Source: Candidatus Paceibacter sp.
Lineage (GTDB): Bacteria; Patescibacteria; ABY1; S139-126
Reading direction: 5' to 3'
Assembly (NCBI GenBank): GCA_020724865.1
Contig: DYGA01000005.1
Span: forward strand, 1 to 64,000
DNA length: 64,000 nt
Positions 1 to 7,694 of this stretch are shown piece by piece. The translations under genes were made by a program, and so were the position numbers. The notes under the pieces are model-generated. The model made no database searches. It saw only the letters and a program-made list of their open reading frames with translations, and was not told the DNA's origin. How positions within the stretch are numbered: the stretch's first letter is position 1; each line of letters opens with the position of its first letter.

Positions 1-54
1 TCTTACTTACTAACTGGCAATGCTTTAGAAACAGTTACTGCTAGTTGTAAATAA
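1..54 (+). CDS. C-terminal end of an unidentified upstream protein (partial)
   Basis: An open frame enters from the window edge and ends at a TAA at 52-54, reading ...LTGNALETVTASCK. It is followed within 20 bases by a strong hairpin, as expected for the end of a gene. Only 17 residues are visible. They do not resemble the usual rpoC or rpoB ends expected upstream of rpsL. A Cys near the C-terminus is reminiscent of pilin-like tails, but that is speculation. Confidence 0.35.
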   Translation, partial: SYLLTGNALETVTASCK

Positions 55-72
55 TTTATAAACTATAATTAT

Positions 73-108
73 AAACTACAACCGCCAATATTTTGGTGGT
101 TGTAGTTT
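73..108 (+). terminator. Hairpin terminator after the partial upstream gene
   Basis: AAACTACAACCGCCA and TGGTGGTTGTAGTTT form a 15-bp stem (one G-U) around a short AT loop, ending in a T-rich strand. It isolates the upstream gene from the str operon. Confidence 0.75.
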
Positions 109-179
109 TATGACCAACAGTTCTACATTTACATTTAATTTATTATTCATTTATCATTGATTATTAGTTGGACAATAAT

Positions 180-207
180 TTGACAGATTTTTATTAAATG
201 CTAAACT
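180..207 (+). promoter_or_regulatory. Candidate promoter of the rpsL (str) operon
   Basis: A perfect TTGACA (180-185) is followed after 16 bases by TAAACT (202-207). Transcription would start near 214, giving a leader of about 150 nt before rpsL that contains the hairpin at 297-317. The -10 matches at only four of six positions. Confidence 0.55.
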
Positions 208-281
208 GATTTTACAATTTATATACCTTTAGTATGTGTATCTATTAGTTTATTTTTGCTTTTTGGCAGATACGCAGAAGC

Positions 282-317
282 AATAAGGATTGATTTAGCC
301 CTTATTGGGCTTTTTTT
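282..317 (+). promoter_or_regulatory. Possible attenuator in the rpsL leader
   Basis: AGCCC (297-301) pairs with GGGCT (307-311) and is followed by a run of T, an intrinsic terminator shape. AATAAGG (282-288) is perfectly complementary to CCTTATT (300-306), which overlaps the terminator stem, so the two pairings exclude each other. This is the architecture of an antiterminator/terminator switch placed 50 bases before rpsL. A plain terminator with a chance complement is the alternative. Confidence 0.45.
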
Positions 318-367
318 AAATAAATTTATTATAAATTAGTAATTAATAATTAGTAATTAATTAGTAT

Positions 368-796
368 ATGCCCACAATTCACCAATTGATTAGAAAGCCA
401 AGAAAAACCAAAAAGGCAAAGTCAAAATCTCCGGCTCTGCAGACAACTTTCAATGTGTTGCGAAGGCGGCGGACAAAATTGCCTAAAGGCAGTGCTTTTA
501 AACGTGGTGTGTGTGTTAAGGTAACAACTACAACACCAAAAAAACCAAACTCAGCTTTGCGTAAAATAGCCAGAGTCAGACTTTCCAATGGTATGGAAGT
601 AACTGCTTATATCCCGGGAGAAGGACATAATTTACAAGAACATAGTGTGGTGATGATTCGCGGTGGTCGTGTTAAAGACTTGCCGGGTGTGCGTTACAAA
701 GTAGTACGCGGTGTTTTTGATACTCAAGGTGTACAAAATCGCAAGCAAAGCCGATCTCGTTACGGAGCAAAACGCCCTAAAGAAGATAAGAAATAA
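368..796 (+). CDS. rpsL: 30S ribosomal protein S12
   Basis: S12 is the decoding-centre protein of the small subunit. The 142-residue product begins MPTIHQLIRKPRK and carries the conserved TPKKPNSALRK, IPGEGHNLQEHS and RGGRVKDLPGVRYK segments, which surround the streptomycin-linked and beta-methylthiolated region. It has a slightly long N-terminal lead. No Shine-Dalgarno is visible (upstream is AATTAATTAGTAT). It is the first gene of the str operon, 41 bases before rpsG. Confidence 0.98.
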   Translation: MPTIHQLIRKPRKTKKAKSKSPALQTTFNVLRRRRTKLPKGSAFKRGVCVKVTTTTPKKPNSALRKIARVRLSNGMEVTAYIPGEGHNLQEHSVVMIRGGRVKDLPGVRYKVVRGVFDTQGVQNRKQSRSRYGAKRPKEDKK

Positions 797-837
797 TAAA
801 CAATAAATAAATAATTTTTAATACTAAATTAAATACT

Positions 838-1317
838 ATGCGAGGAAAAAGAGCGCCCAAAAGAAAAATTGAACCTGATCCAAAATATAATTCTTTGGAA
901 GTAGCTAAATTTATCAATCATATTATGTTGCGTGGAAAAAAAGCTGTTGCCCAAAAAATAGTTTATGATTGTTTTGCTATTTTAGCTGCCAAAAATAAAC
1001 AAAAACCTTTGGAAACATTTGAAAAAGCGGTACGTAATGTTGCGCCAGTGGTTGAAGTAAAAGGCAGACGAGTTGGCGGAGCAAATTATCAGGTGCCGAT
1101 ACCGGTAACGGGTGATCGAAAAAATACTTTGGCTTTTAAATGGTTAATTGAGGCCGCCCGCAATAAAAAAGGCAAAGCTATGTCCGAAAAATTGGCTGAT
1201 GAAATTTTAGCGGCCATCAATAACGAAGGTGATGCCATAAAGAAAAAACAAGATGTTCAACGTATGGCTGAAGCCAATCGAGCTTTTGCTCATTTTGCCA
1301 ATTTTGTCAAAAGATAA
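838..1317 (+). CDS. rpsG: 30S ribosomal protein S7
   Basis: S7 is a primary 16S rRNA-binding protein that nucleates the 30S head and lines the E site. The 159-residue sequence starts MRGKRAPKRK and shows the family signatures DPKYNS, FINHIMLRGKK and GGANYQVP, with the AHFANFVKR end. Length is normal. The ATG is preceded by AT-rich sequence without a Shine-Dalgarno. It lies between rpsL and fusA in the canonical str order. Confidence 0.98.
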   Translation: MRGKRAPKRKIEPDPKYNSLEVAKFINHIMLRGKKAVAQKIVYDCFAILAAKNKQKPLETFEKAVRNVAPVVEVKGRRVGGANYQVPIPVTGDRKNTLAFKWLIEAARNKKGKAMSEKLADEILAAINNEGDAIKKKQDVQRMAEANRAFAHFANFVKR

Positions 1318-1354
1318 AAATTATTAAATATTTAATTATAAAAATAATAAAATT

Positions 1355-3448
1355 ATGCCTAGGGAATATAGTTTAGAAAAAACCAGAAATATTGGGATTA
1401 TTGCCCATATTGACGCAGGCAAAACCACTGTGTCAGAACGTATTTTATATTACACCGGAAAAAAACATAAAATTGGTGAGGTGCATGAAGGTCAGGCAGA
1501 AATGGATTGGATGGAGCAGGAACGGGAACGTGGCATTACTATTACTTCAGCCGCTACTACATGTTTTTGGAAAGATTGTCGGATTAATATAATTGATACC
1601 CCAGGACACGTAGATTTTACCGCTGAAGTTGAAAGAAGTTTACGTGTTTTAGATGGCGGCGTGGTAGTGTTTGATGGTGTGGCGGGAGTGGAATCTCAAT
1701 CCGAAACCGTTTGGCGTCAAGCTGATAAGTATAATGTCCCGCGAATTGCTTTTATCAATAAAATGGATCGCATGGGTGCTGATTTTTATTATGATTTGAA
1801 AACCATTCATGATCGTTTGACTAAACATGCTTATCCTATTCAGTTGCCAATCGGTGCAGCTGAAACTTTCCAAGGAATTATTGATTTGTTGGAACAAAAG
1901 GCTTTTTATTATCGTGATGATTTGGGTGTTAATATAGAGGAAGCTGAAGTTCCAGAAGATATGAAAGAGAAAGTGGTTGAGTATCGAGCGCAGCTAATTG
2001 AGGCAATTGTTGAAAATGATGAAAATTTAATGCATCAATATCTTGAAGGGCAAGAAATTTCAGTAGAAGAATTGAGAAGAGTCCTCAGACAAGCTACGAT
2101 TGAAAGTAAAATTGTACCAGTTCTTTGTGGTAGCGCTTTGAAAAATAAGGGCGTACAAAAAATGCTTGACGCAGTAATATATTATTTGCCCTCACCTTTG
2201 GATGTGGAAGCGCCCATAGCCCATGATGTAAATGATCTTACCAAGGAAATTCCATTGGTAATTGGTGATGACCAGCCATTGGCAGGATTGGCTTTCAAAA
2301 TTGCCACTGATCCTTATGTTGGTAGGTTAACTTTTTATCGTATCTACACTGGCACTATCAAATCTGGAAGTTATGTTTTAAATAATACTACTGGAGAAAA
2401 AGAAAGAATAAGTCGTCTGTTGCGAATGCACGCCAACCATCGTGAAGAAATTGAAGAAGCATATGCTGGGGAAATTGCTGCGATTGTGGGTTTAAAAAAT
2501 ACTACCACTGGTGATACCTTAACTGATATTGATCATCCGTTGTTATTGGAAAAGATTGAATTTCCTGAGCCAGTTATTTCTATTGCTGTGGAACCAAAAA
2601 CTAAACAAGATCAGGAAAAAATGGGTATAGCTTTACAAAGATTAGCCGAAGAAGATCCAACTTTTAGAGTAAAAACTGACGAGGAAACTGGACAGATGAT
2701 TATCTCTGGTATGGGAGAACTTCACTTGGATATTATTGTGGATCGGATGAAAAGAGAATTTAAAGTCGAAGCTAATATTGGTAAACCTCAGGTTGCTTAC
2801 AAAGAAACTATCAAGGCTGTAGCTGAAGCTGAAGGTAAATATATCAGGCAATCAGGCGGAAGAGGTCAGTATGGTCATTGTTGGATTCGAGTCGAACCAA
2901 ATGAACAGGGTAAAGGTTATGAATTTATTGATCAAATTAAAGGCGGAGTTATTCCTAAAGAATATATTCCCGCAATTGATAAGGGTATTAGAGAAGCTTT
3001 GGAAAATGGAGTTTTGGCAGGATATCCAGTTATTGATGTTAAAGCCACAGTTTATGACGGATCTTATCATGAAGTTGACTCTTCAGAAGCGGCATTTAAA
3101 ATTGCCGGTAGTAAAGCTTTTCAAGAAGCCTTTAAAAAGGCAAATCCAGTTTTACTTGAGCCGATAGAAAAAGTTGAAGTAGTTGTTCCGGAAGAATATA
3201 TGGGTGACGTAATTGGCGATCTAAATGCCAAACGGGGTCAAATTTTGGAAATGATTGATCGGGGTAATAACAAAGTTATTTACGCTCACGTACCTTTGGC
3301 TTCAATGTTTGGTTATGTAACGACATTACGTTCTATGACTCAAGGACGCGGCACCTCAACTATGGAGTTTGCGCATTATGCTGAAGTGCCAAGTAATGTT
3401 GCCAGAGAAATTATTGAAGGTAAGTCCAGTAAAGACAAACAAGAATAA
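1355..3448 (+). CDS. fusA: Elongation factor G
   Basis: This translational GTPase drives ribosomal translocation and helps ribosome recycling. The 697-residue product has the G-domain motifs AHIDAGKTT (P-loop, about residue 17), DTPGHVDF (G3) and NKMDRMGADF (G4). Domains II to V follow, including the domain IV segment SGGRGQYGHCWI and a C-terminal domain V with MTQGRGTSTMEF. Length is typical. It has no evident Shine-Dalgarno and is followed after 19 bases by a small unknown gene. Confidence 0.98.
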   Translation: MPREYSLEKTRNIGIIAHIDAGKTTVSERILYYTGKKHKIGEVHEGQAEMDWMEQERERGITITSAATTCFWKDCRINIIDTPGHVDFTAEVERSLRVLDGGVVVFDGVAGVESQSETVWRQADKYNVPRIAFINKMDRMGADFYYDLKTIHDRLTKHAYPIQLPIGAAETFQGIIDLLEQKAFYYRDDLGVNIEEAEVPEDMKEKVVEYRAQLIEAIVENDENLMHQYLEGQEISVEELRRVLRQATIESKIVPVLCGSALKNKGVQKMLDAVIYYLPSPLDVEAPIAHDVNDLTKEIPLVIGDDQPLAGLAFKIATDPYVGRLTFYRIYTGTIKSGSYVLNNTTGEKERISRLLRMHANHREEIEEAYAGEIAAIVGLKNTTTGDTLTDIDHPLLLEKIEFPEPVISIAVEPKTKQDQEKMGIALQRLAEEDPTFRVKTDEETGQMIISGMGELHLDIIVDRMKREFKVEANIGKPQVAYKETIKAVAEAEGKYIRQSGGRGQYGHCWIRVEPNEQGKGYEFIDQIKGGVIPKEYIPAIDKGIREALENGVLAGYPVIDVKATVYDGSYHEVDSSEAAFKIAGSKAFQEAFKKANPVLLEPIEKVEVVVPEEYMGDVIGDLNAKRGQILEMIDRGNNKVIYAHVPLASMFGYVTTLRSMTQGRGTSTMEFAHYAEVPSNVAREIIEGKSSKDKQE

Positions 3449-3467
3449 TAATTTTTTATAATATTAT

Positions 3468-3755
3468 ATGGAATGGAATAATATTATTTCTACCTTAAAA
3501 AAAATTGGCCGAGAACTGGTTATTATGGATCAATCAGATACTTATGTATTGATGAGTTTAAAAAGATTTAATGAATTAGTTGATCAGAGCAAAGATGTTC
3601 GGAATTTAAGTGAAGATGAACTAATCAAGCAGATCAATCAACAGGTGGCAGATTGGCGGGCTAGTCAAGAGGTTGTTCCAGATCAAATTAATCCCCAAAA
3701 TAAGCTAAAAACAGATGTTGATGATGACACTTTTTATATAGAGCCGGTTGAATAG
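3468..3755 (+). CDS. Conserved hypothetical protein between fusA and tuf
   Basis: A 95-residue acidic protein without signal peptide or membrane segment. Residues 16-40 (ELVIMDQSDTYVLMSLKRF) resemble the strand-helix start of Phd/YefM-type antitoxins (YVLMPLxxFxxL). A helix with LSEDELIKQINQQVADW follows, then a disordered acidic tail. No toxin gene is adjacent, so an antitoxin role is not supported. Its place 19 bases behind fusA suggests co-transcription with the str operon. A coding gene is likely; its function is unknown. Confidence 0.6.
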   Translation: MEWNNIISTLKKIGRELVIMDQSDTYVLMSLKRFNELVDQSKDVRNLSEDELIKQINQQVADWRASQEVVPDQINPQNKLKTDVDDDTFYIEPVE

Positions 3756-3808
3756 GTTTCCACAAGTTTTCAATAGATTATACTAACTTAAATATATTTT
3801 ATCTAAGA

Positions 3809-3857
3809 TTAGAGAAAAAATTACATTAATTTATGTATTTAGCGATTTTTTCTCTAA
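3809..3857 (+). terminator. Long hairpin separating the fusA unit from tuf
   Basis: TTAGAGAAAAAAT (3809-3821) and ATTTTTTCTCTAA (3845-3857) are perfect complements. The loop contains a second inverted repeat, TACAT/ATGTA. It sits between the 95-aa gene and the tuf promoter. The T-rich 3' strand could terminate upstream transcription, although no separate U-tract follows. Confidence 0.5.
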
Positions 3858-3860
3858 TAC

Positions 3861-3889
3861 TTGCAAAATAAAAATAAGTTTGTTATAAT
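3861..3889 (+). promoter_or_regulatory. Strong extended -10 promoter of tuf
   Basis: TTGCAA (3861-3866), a 17-base spacer and TATAAT (3884-3889), with TG at 3881-3882 giving an extended -10. Transcription should start near 3896 and produce a leader of about 105 nt before tuf. Confidence 0.75.
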
Positions 3890-3941
3890 CACCAAGCATA
3901 TTTATAAATTTTAATTAATTATTAATCATTAAGTTTTTTAT

Positions 3942-3994
3942 TTAACGGCTGGGTAAAACCCACAACTAGTAAGTTTGGGGCCGTTAATTGAGGT
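3942..3994 (+). promoter_or_regulatory. Structured leader RNA immediately before tuf
   Basis: TTAACGGC (3942-3949) pairs perfectly with GCCGTTAA (3980-3987). Directly inside lies a small hairpin, TGGGT/ACCCA (3950-3962), followed by a 17-nt single-stranded stretch. The Shine-Dalgarno-like GAGGT (3990-3994) starts three bases after the outer helix and seven before the ATG. Helix formation could therefore control ribosome access. No known riboswitch class is recognised. Confidence 0.55.
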
Positions 3995-4001
3995 AAAAAA
4001 T

Positions 4002-5192
4002 ATGGCAGAAATGTTTGATCGTTCCAAAGAACACGTTAACGTTGGAACAATTGGTCATGTTGACCACGGTAAAACAACTTTAACTGCAGCTATTTTGAAT
4101 GTTCTTGGTGCTAAGGGCTTTGCAGCTCAATCAAAAACCGTTGATCAAATTGATAATGCTCCTGAAGAAAAAGAGCGAGGTATTACTATTGCCACAGCTC
4201 ATGTTGAATATCAGAGCGAAAAAAGACATTATGCGCACGTTGATTGTCCCGGACACGCAGATTATGTAAAAAACATGATTACCGGAGCCGCTCAAATGGA
4301 TGGTGCAATTTTGGTGGTAGCAGCTACTGATGGTCCCATGCCCCAAACCAGAGAACATATTTTATTGGCAAAACAAGTTGGTGTTCCTTACATAGTTGTA
4401 TTTTTAAATAAAATTGATCAGGTTGACGATCCTGAGTTAGTTGATTTGGTTGAAGAGGAAGTTAGAGATTTATTGAAAAAATATGAATTTCCCGGTGACA
4501 AAACTCCAATTATCAGAGGTAGTGCTTTGAAAGCTTTGGAAAATCCCAATGACGAGGCTGCTGCTAAGCCAATTATGGATTTAGTTAAAGCTTTGGATGA
4601 ATATATTCCAACACCAGTCAGAGAAATTGATAAGCCATTTTTAATGCCAATTGAAGATATTTTCTCTATTGAAGGTCGCGGCACCGTGGTCACTGGCAGA
4701 ATTGAACGTGGTGTTATAAAAGTAAATGAAGAGGTTGAAATTGTTGGTTTAAGGGAAACTCAAAAAACTACTGTCACTGGAGTGGAAATGTTTAATAAAA
4801 CTTTAGACCAAGGCCAAGCTGGAGACAATGCAGGTATTTTGCTTCGTGGTGTTAAAAAAGAAGATGTGGAAAGAGGTCAAGTTTTATGTAAACCCGGTTC
4901 AATTACTCCTCATACCGAATTTGAGGCAGAAGTTTATATTCTTTCTAAAGAAGAAGGTGGTAGACATACTCCATTCTTCAAAGGTTATAAACCACAATTT
5001 TATATTCGAACTACAGACGTAACTGGTGAAGTAACCTTACCAGAAGGCACAGAAATGGTTATGCCTGGTGATACAGTCAATTTAAAGATTACTTTGATTT
5101 CCCCAGTCGCTATGGAAGAAAAAATGCGTTTTGCTATTCGTGAAGGTGGTAGAACTGTCGGTGCTGGAGCAGTAACTAAAATAATTAAATAA
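4002..5192 (+). CDS. tuf: Elongation factor Tu
   Basis: EF-Tu delivers aminoacyl-tRNA to the ribosomal A site. Motifs visible are GHVDHGKTTL (P-loop), DCPGHADY (G3), NKIDQVDD (G4) and GSALKAL (G5). The beta-barrel domains II and III follow, ending VGAGAVTKI. The start at 4002 (MAEMFDRSKEHVN, 396 aa) is preferred because GAGGT lies seven bases upstream. The longer TTG-started frame from 3975 would lie inside the leader helix. It has its own promoter and terminator-like hairpin. Confidence 0.98.
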   Translation: MAEMFDRSKEHVNVGTIGHVDHGKTTLTAAILNVLGAKGFAAQSKTVDQIDNAPEEKERGITIATAHVEYQSEKRHYAHVDCPGHADYVKNMITGAAQMDGAILVVAATDGPMPQTREHILLAKQVGVPYIVVFLNKIDQVDDPELVDLVEEEVRDLLKKYEFPGDKTPIIRGSALKALENPNDEAAAKPIMDLVKALDEYIPTPVREIDKPFLMPIEDIFSIEGRGTVVTGRIERGVIKVNEEVEIVGLRETQKTTVTGVEMFNKTLDQGQAGDNAGILLRGVKKEDVERGQVLCKPGSITPHTEFEAEVYILSKEEGGRHTPFFKGYKPQFYIRTTDVTGEVTLPEGTEMVMPGDTVNLKITLISPVAMEEKMRFAIREGGRTVGAGAVTKIIK

Positions 5193-5206
5193 TTGATTAC
5201 ACTGAT

Positions 5207-5229
5207 TCCCGCCAAATATTTTGGCGGGA
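5207..5229 (+). terminator. Hairpin after tuf
   Basis: TCCCGCCAAA (5207-5216) pairs with TTTGGCGGGA (5220-5229) around a 3-base loop, 15 bases after the tuf stop. It is GC-rich in an AT-rich setting but lacks a long U-tract, so it may terminate only partially or protect the 3' end. Confidence 0.65.
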
Positions 5230-5267
5230 TTAACGTGGAATTAATAATAAGAGAATAGTTAAAAAGT

Positions 5268-5621
5268 ATGACAGAACAAAAAATTAAGAAAGCTGCAATC
5301 GCGAGTGAGGAAGAAGTTAAACCGCGGATACGGATTAAGATCAAAGCCTATGATCATAAAATCATTGACCAGGCAGCAAAAAAGATCATTGAAACAGCAG
5401 AAAGAAATGGTTCTAGTGTAGTTGGTCCAGTCCCCCTACCTACAGCCAAGAAAAAGTTTACAGTATTAAATTCCACTTTTGTTCATAAAGATTCCCGTGA
5501 TCAATATGAAATGCGTATTCATAAACGTTTGATTGATATTAGTCAACCAAATGCCAAAACCGTAGAGGCGCTTTCTAGTTTAAATTTGCCAGCGGGAGTG
5601 GATATTGAAATAAAAATGTAA
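5268..5621 (+). CDS. rpsJ: 30S ribosomal protein S10
   Basis: S10 sits in the 30S head and in other bacteria doubles as NusE in antitermination. The core RIRIKIKAYDHKIIDQ, GPVPLPTAKKKFTVL and YEMRIHKRLIDI is fully conserved. The 117-residue product carries about 20 extra residues at the N-terminus (MTEQKIKKAAIASEEEVKP). It is first of the S10 cluster but is separated from rplC by an unusual 211-base gap with RNA structure. Confidence 0.97.
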   Translation: MTEQKIKKAAIASEEEVKPRIRIKIKAYDHKIIDQAAKKIIETAERNGSSVVGPVPLPTAKKKFTVLNSTFVHKDSRDQYEMRIHKRLIDISQPNAKTVEALSSLNLPAGVDIEIKM

Positions 5622-5709
5622 CACTGTAATCTGATAAAGGTCCAATTAAGGAAACCTATCAGAATATAGTTAGTTATATATTAAGGAAAGGATTAACATT
5701 TTAGAAAAA

Positions 5710-5820
5710 TTTGAGAACAATTAAGATTTGTTTCTCAAAACCGATTCCGCGTTTGATTCTTATTTTATATTAATTTTAATTTTAAGGATTAGACGTGGGA
5801 GCGGTTTTTACTTATCCCAC
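5710..5820 (+). promoter_or_regulatory. Structured leader between rpsJ and rplC
   Basis: Two hairpins are visible: TTTGAGAACAA with TTGTTTCTCAAA (5710-5739, one bulge) and GTGGGA with TCCCAC (5795-5820). AACCG (5739-5743) can also pair with CGGTT (5802-5806) across them. This non-coding gap is the only large one inside the S10 cluster and is a plausible site of autogenous control. In E. coli the L4 control element lies upstream of rpsJ instead, so the position here would be different. Confidence 0.45.
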
Positions 5821-5832
5821 AATTTTATTCGT

Positions 5833-6657
5833 ATGGAAAACAAAAAAGACAAATTTATATTAGGGATTAAGCGTGGTATGACCCAGCTATTTTTAGATAA
5901 TGGTGAAGCGGTGCCAGTTACCATAGTGGAAGCAGGCCCTTGTCAGATTGCACAAGTTAAGACCAAAGTTAATGATGGTTATCAAGCTGTACAGTTGAGT
6001 TATGGCAAAAAACAAAAATTATCTAAACCATTACAGGGTCATTTAAAAGGGTTATTATACAATCGTTATTTGGCAGAATTTATAGTTTCTGATGAGGAAC
6101 TACTCAATAAATGTAAACGTGGCTTAGAAATTAGAGTAGATAGTTTTAAGGAAGGTGATTTGGTGAAAGTTGTTGGCATTAGTAAAGGTAAAGGTTTTCA
6201 AGGGGTGGTAAAACGACACAAATTTCATGGTAGTCCGGCATCACACGGTCATAAAGATCAGTTACGTATGCCCGGTTCGATCGGCGCAGGCGGTGTGCAG
6301 CATGTATTTAAAGGAACAAAAATGGGTGGCCGCATGGGTCATGATCAGGTTACTGTAACAAATTTACAAATTGTAAAAATTGATGAAGCCAATAATTTAT
6401 TTTATATCAAAGGTGCTTTGCCCGGTATTCGCGGTGGTATGTTAAAAATTTCCGGACAGGGTGATTTGATTTTACATGAGCCAGTAGCTGCCAAGGAAAA
6501 AGTTGAAGAAAATAAAAATAGTTCAGCCCCAGAATTAGAAGATAATAATAATAAAAATACTGAAGCAGCAAATGACAATACCACAGCCAATCAAGTTACT
6601 GAATCAGCAAAAACTGTTGTAGAAAACAAAATTTATGATCAAGGCAAAAGTTTATAA
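5833..6657 (+). CDS. rplC: 50S ribosomal protein L3
   Basis: L3 binds 23S rRNA near the peptidyl transferase centre. The frame remains open upstream to a TTG at 5728, but the conserved start is MENKKDKFILGIKRGMTQLF at 5833. The family core (GISKGKGFQGVVKRH, GSIGAGGVQHVFKGTKMGG) is intact. After about residue 214 there is an unusual 60-residue acidic, Asn/Glu-rich tail. Its 3' end overlaps rplD by 23 bases, which suggests translational coupling. Confidence 0.96.
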   Translation: MENKKDKFILGIKRGMTQLFLDNGEAVPVTIVEAGPCQIAQVKTKVNDGYQAVQLSYGKKQKLSKPLQGHLKGLLYNRYLAEFIVSDEELLNKCKRGLEIRVDSFKEGDLVKVVGISKGKGFQGVVKRHKFHGSPASHGHKDQLRMPGSIGAGGVQHVFKGTKMGGRMGHDQVTVTNLQIVKIDEANNLFYIKGALPGIRGGMLKISGQGDLILHEPVAAKEKVEENKNSSAPELEDNNNKNTEAANDNTTANQVTESAKTVVENKIYDQGKSL

Positions 6658-7273
6658 TCAATCAGGCCAAGAGATTAAAGATGTTACTTTAGATAAAAGT
6701 GTTTTTGATGTGAATATAAAACCAGCCTTAGTGGCAGAGGTAGCAGTTGCAATGTTAGCTAATCAAAGAAAGCCTTATGCTCATACAAAAGGTAGAAGCG
6801 ATGTTAGGGGAGGCGGTAGAAAACCATGGAAACAAAAAGGAACTGGCAGAGCAAGACATGGGTCAATTAGATCACCTTTATGGATTGGCGGTGGAGTTAC
6901 TTTCGGGCCTTCCAAAGAAAAAAATTTTACTAAAAAAATTAATAAAAAAGTAAAAATAAATGCCCTACGTATGGTTTTAACTGATCGGGCAAGGCAAAAT
7001 AATATAATAATTTTTGATGATATTAAATTTAATGAAATTAAAACCAAAGCTGTGGCAGATTGGTTAAAAATAAAACCATTAGTTGATAAAAAGATTCTTA
7101 TTGTCTTAAATCGTTATGATAAAAATATTGAACGTTCAGCTAGAAATATACCCAAAGTAAAAGTGGTTCCATTGTCTTCGTTGAATTTGTTAGAATTATT
7201 GGAATATCCTCACTTAGTTTTAACAGAAAGTGTTTTGGATAATTTAGTAAGAAAATATAAAGCAGCTATATGA
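6635..7273 (+). CDS. rplD: 50S ribosomal protein L4
   Basis: L4 reaches into the peptide exit tunnel and in other bacteria can repress its own operon. The 212-residue product contains the tunnel-loop signature KGRSDVRGGGRKPWKQKGTGRARHG (given here in short: DVRGGGRKPWKQKGTGRAR) and the C-terminal globular part. It starts at an ATG inside the end of rplC (23-base overlap), and its own stop overlaps the rplW start (ATGA). Confidence 0.97.
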   Translation: MIKAKVYNQSGQEIKDVTLDKSVFDVNIKPALVAEVAVAMLANQRKPYAHTKGRSDVRGGGRKPWKQKGTGRARHGSIRSPLWIGGGVTFGPSKEKNFTKKINKKVKINALRMVLTDRARQNNIIIFDDIKFNEIKTKAVADWLKIKPLVDKKILIVLNRYDKNIERSARNIPKVKVVPLSSLNLLELLEYPHLVLTESVLDNLVRKYKAAI

Positions 7274-7692
7274 GTTTAAAAGATTTATTTGCAAAACAAA
7301 ATCAAGCTAAACAGTCTAAAGCAAAAACTGTTGTTTCAGCTAAGGCCAAAACGGAAGAAAAGAAAGCAGCAGCCGCAAAAGAGGTTTCAGCAGCAAAAAG
7401 TAGTGCTATTTTTTCTCATCGAGTACTATTGAAACCATTGGTAACAGAAAAAGGCGCTAAACAAACTGAACAAAATAAATATTTTTTTATGGTAGCTGAT
7501 AAGGCCAATAAAGTAATGATTAAACAAGCCATTGCTGAAACTTATGGTGTCTGGCCTTTGTCGGTTAATGTTGTAAAAATGAAAGGTAAAAAAGTAAGAT
7601 TTGGTCGTCGTGAAGGTGTTCGTAAAGATTGGAAAAAAGCGATTATTACTTTACCCCAAGGTAAGACCATTGATGTTTATAAAGGAGTATAA
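7270..7692 (+). CDS. rplW: 50S ribosomal protein L23
   Basis: L23 lies at the tunnel exit and docks trigger factor, SRP and SecY. The core is RVLLKPLVTEKGAKQTEQ and YGVWPLSVNVVKMKGKKVRFGRR. The 140-residue product is about 40 longer than typical because of a Lys/Ala-rich N-terminal extension (residues 8-45). It overlaps rplD by four bases. Confidence 0.96.
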   Translation: MSLKDLFAKQNQAKQSKAKTVVSAKAKTEEKKAAAAKEVSAAKSSAIFSHRVLLKPLVTEKGAKQTEQNKYFFMVADKANKVMIKQAIAETYGVWPLSVNVVKMKGKKVRFGRREGVRKDWKKAIITLPQGKTIDVYKGV

Positions 7693-7694
7693 AT

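Noticed and set aside
3468..3755. Toxin-antitoxin system
   Set aside because: The protein is only faintly antitoxin-like and no toxin candidate is adjacent.
3975..4001. TTG-started N-terminal extension of EF-Tu
   Set aside because: It lies inside a leader helix. The ATG at 4002 has a spaced GAGGT and gives the normal EF-Tu length.
5000..5344. 114-aa minus-strand frame across the tuf end and rpsJ start
   Set aside because: It overlaps two certain genes and a hairpin, with no start signal.
5728..5832. N-terminal extension of L3 (36 residues)
   Set aside because: It is not L3-like, crosses two hairpins, and the conserved start is the ATG at 5833.
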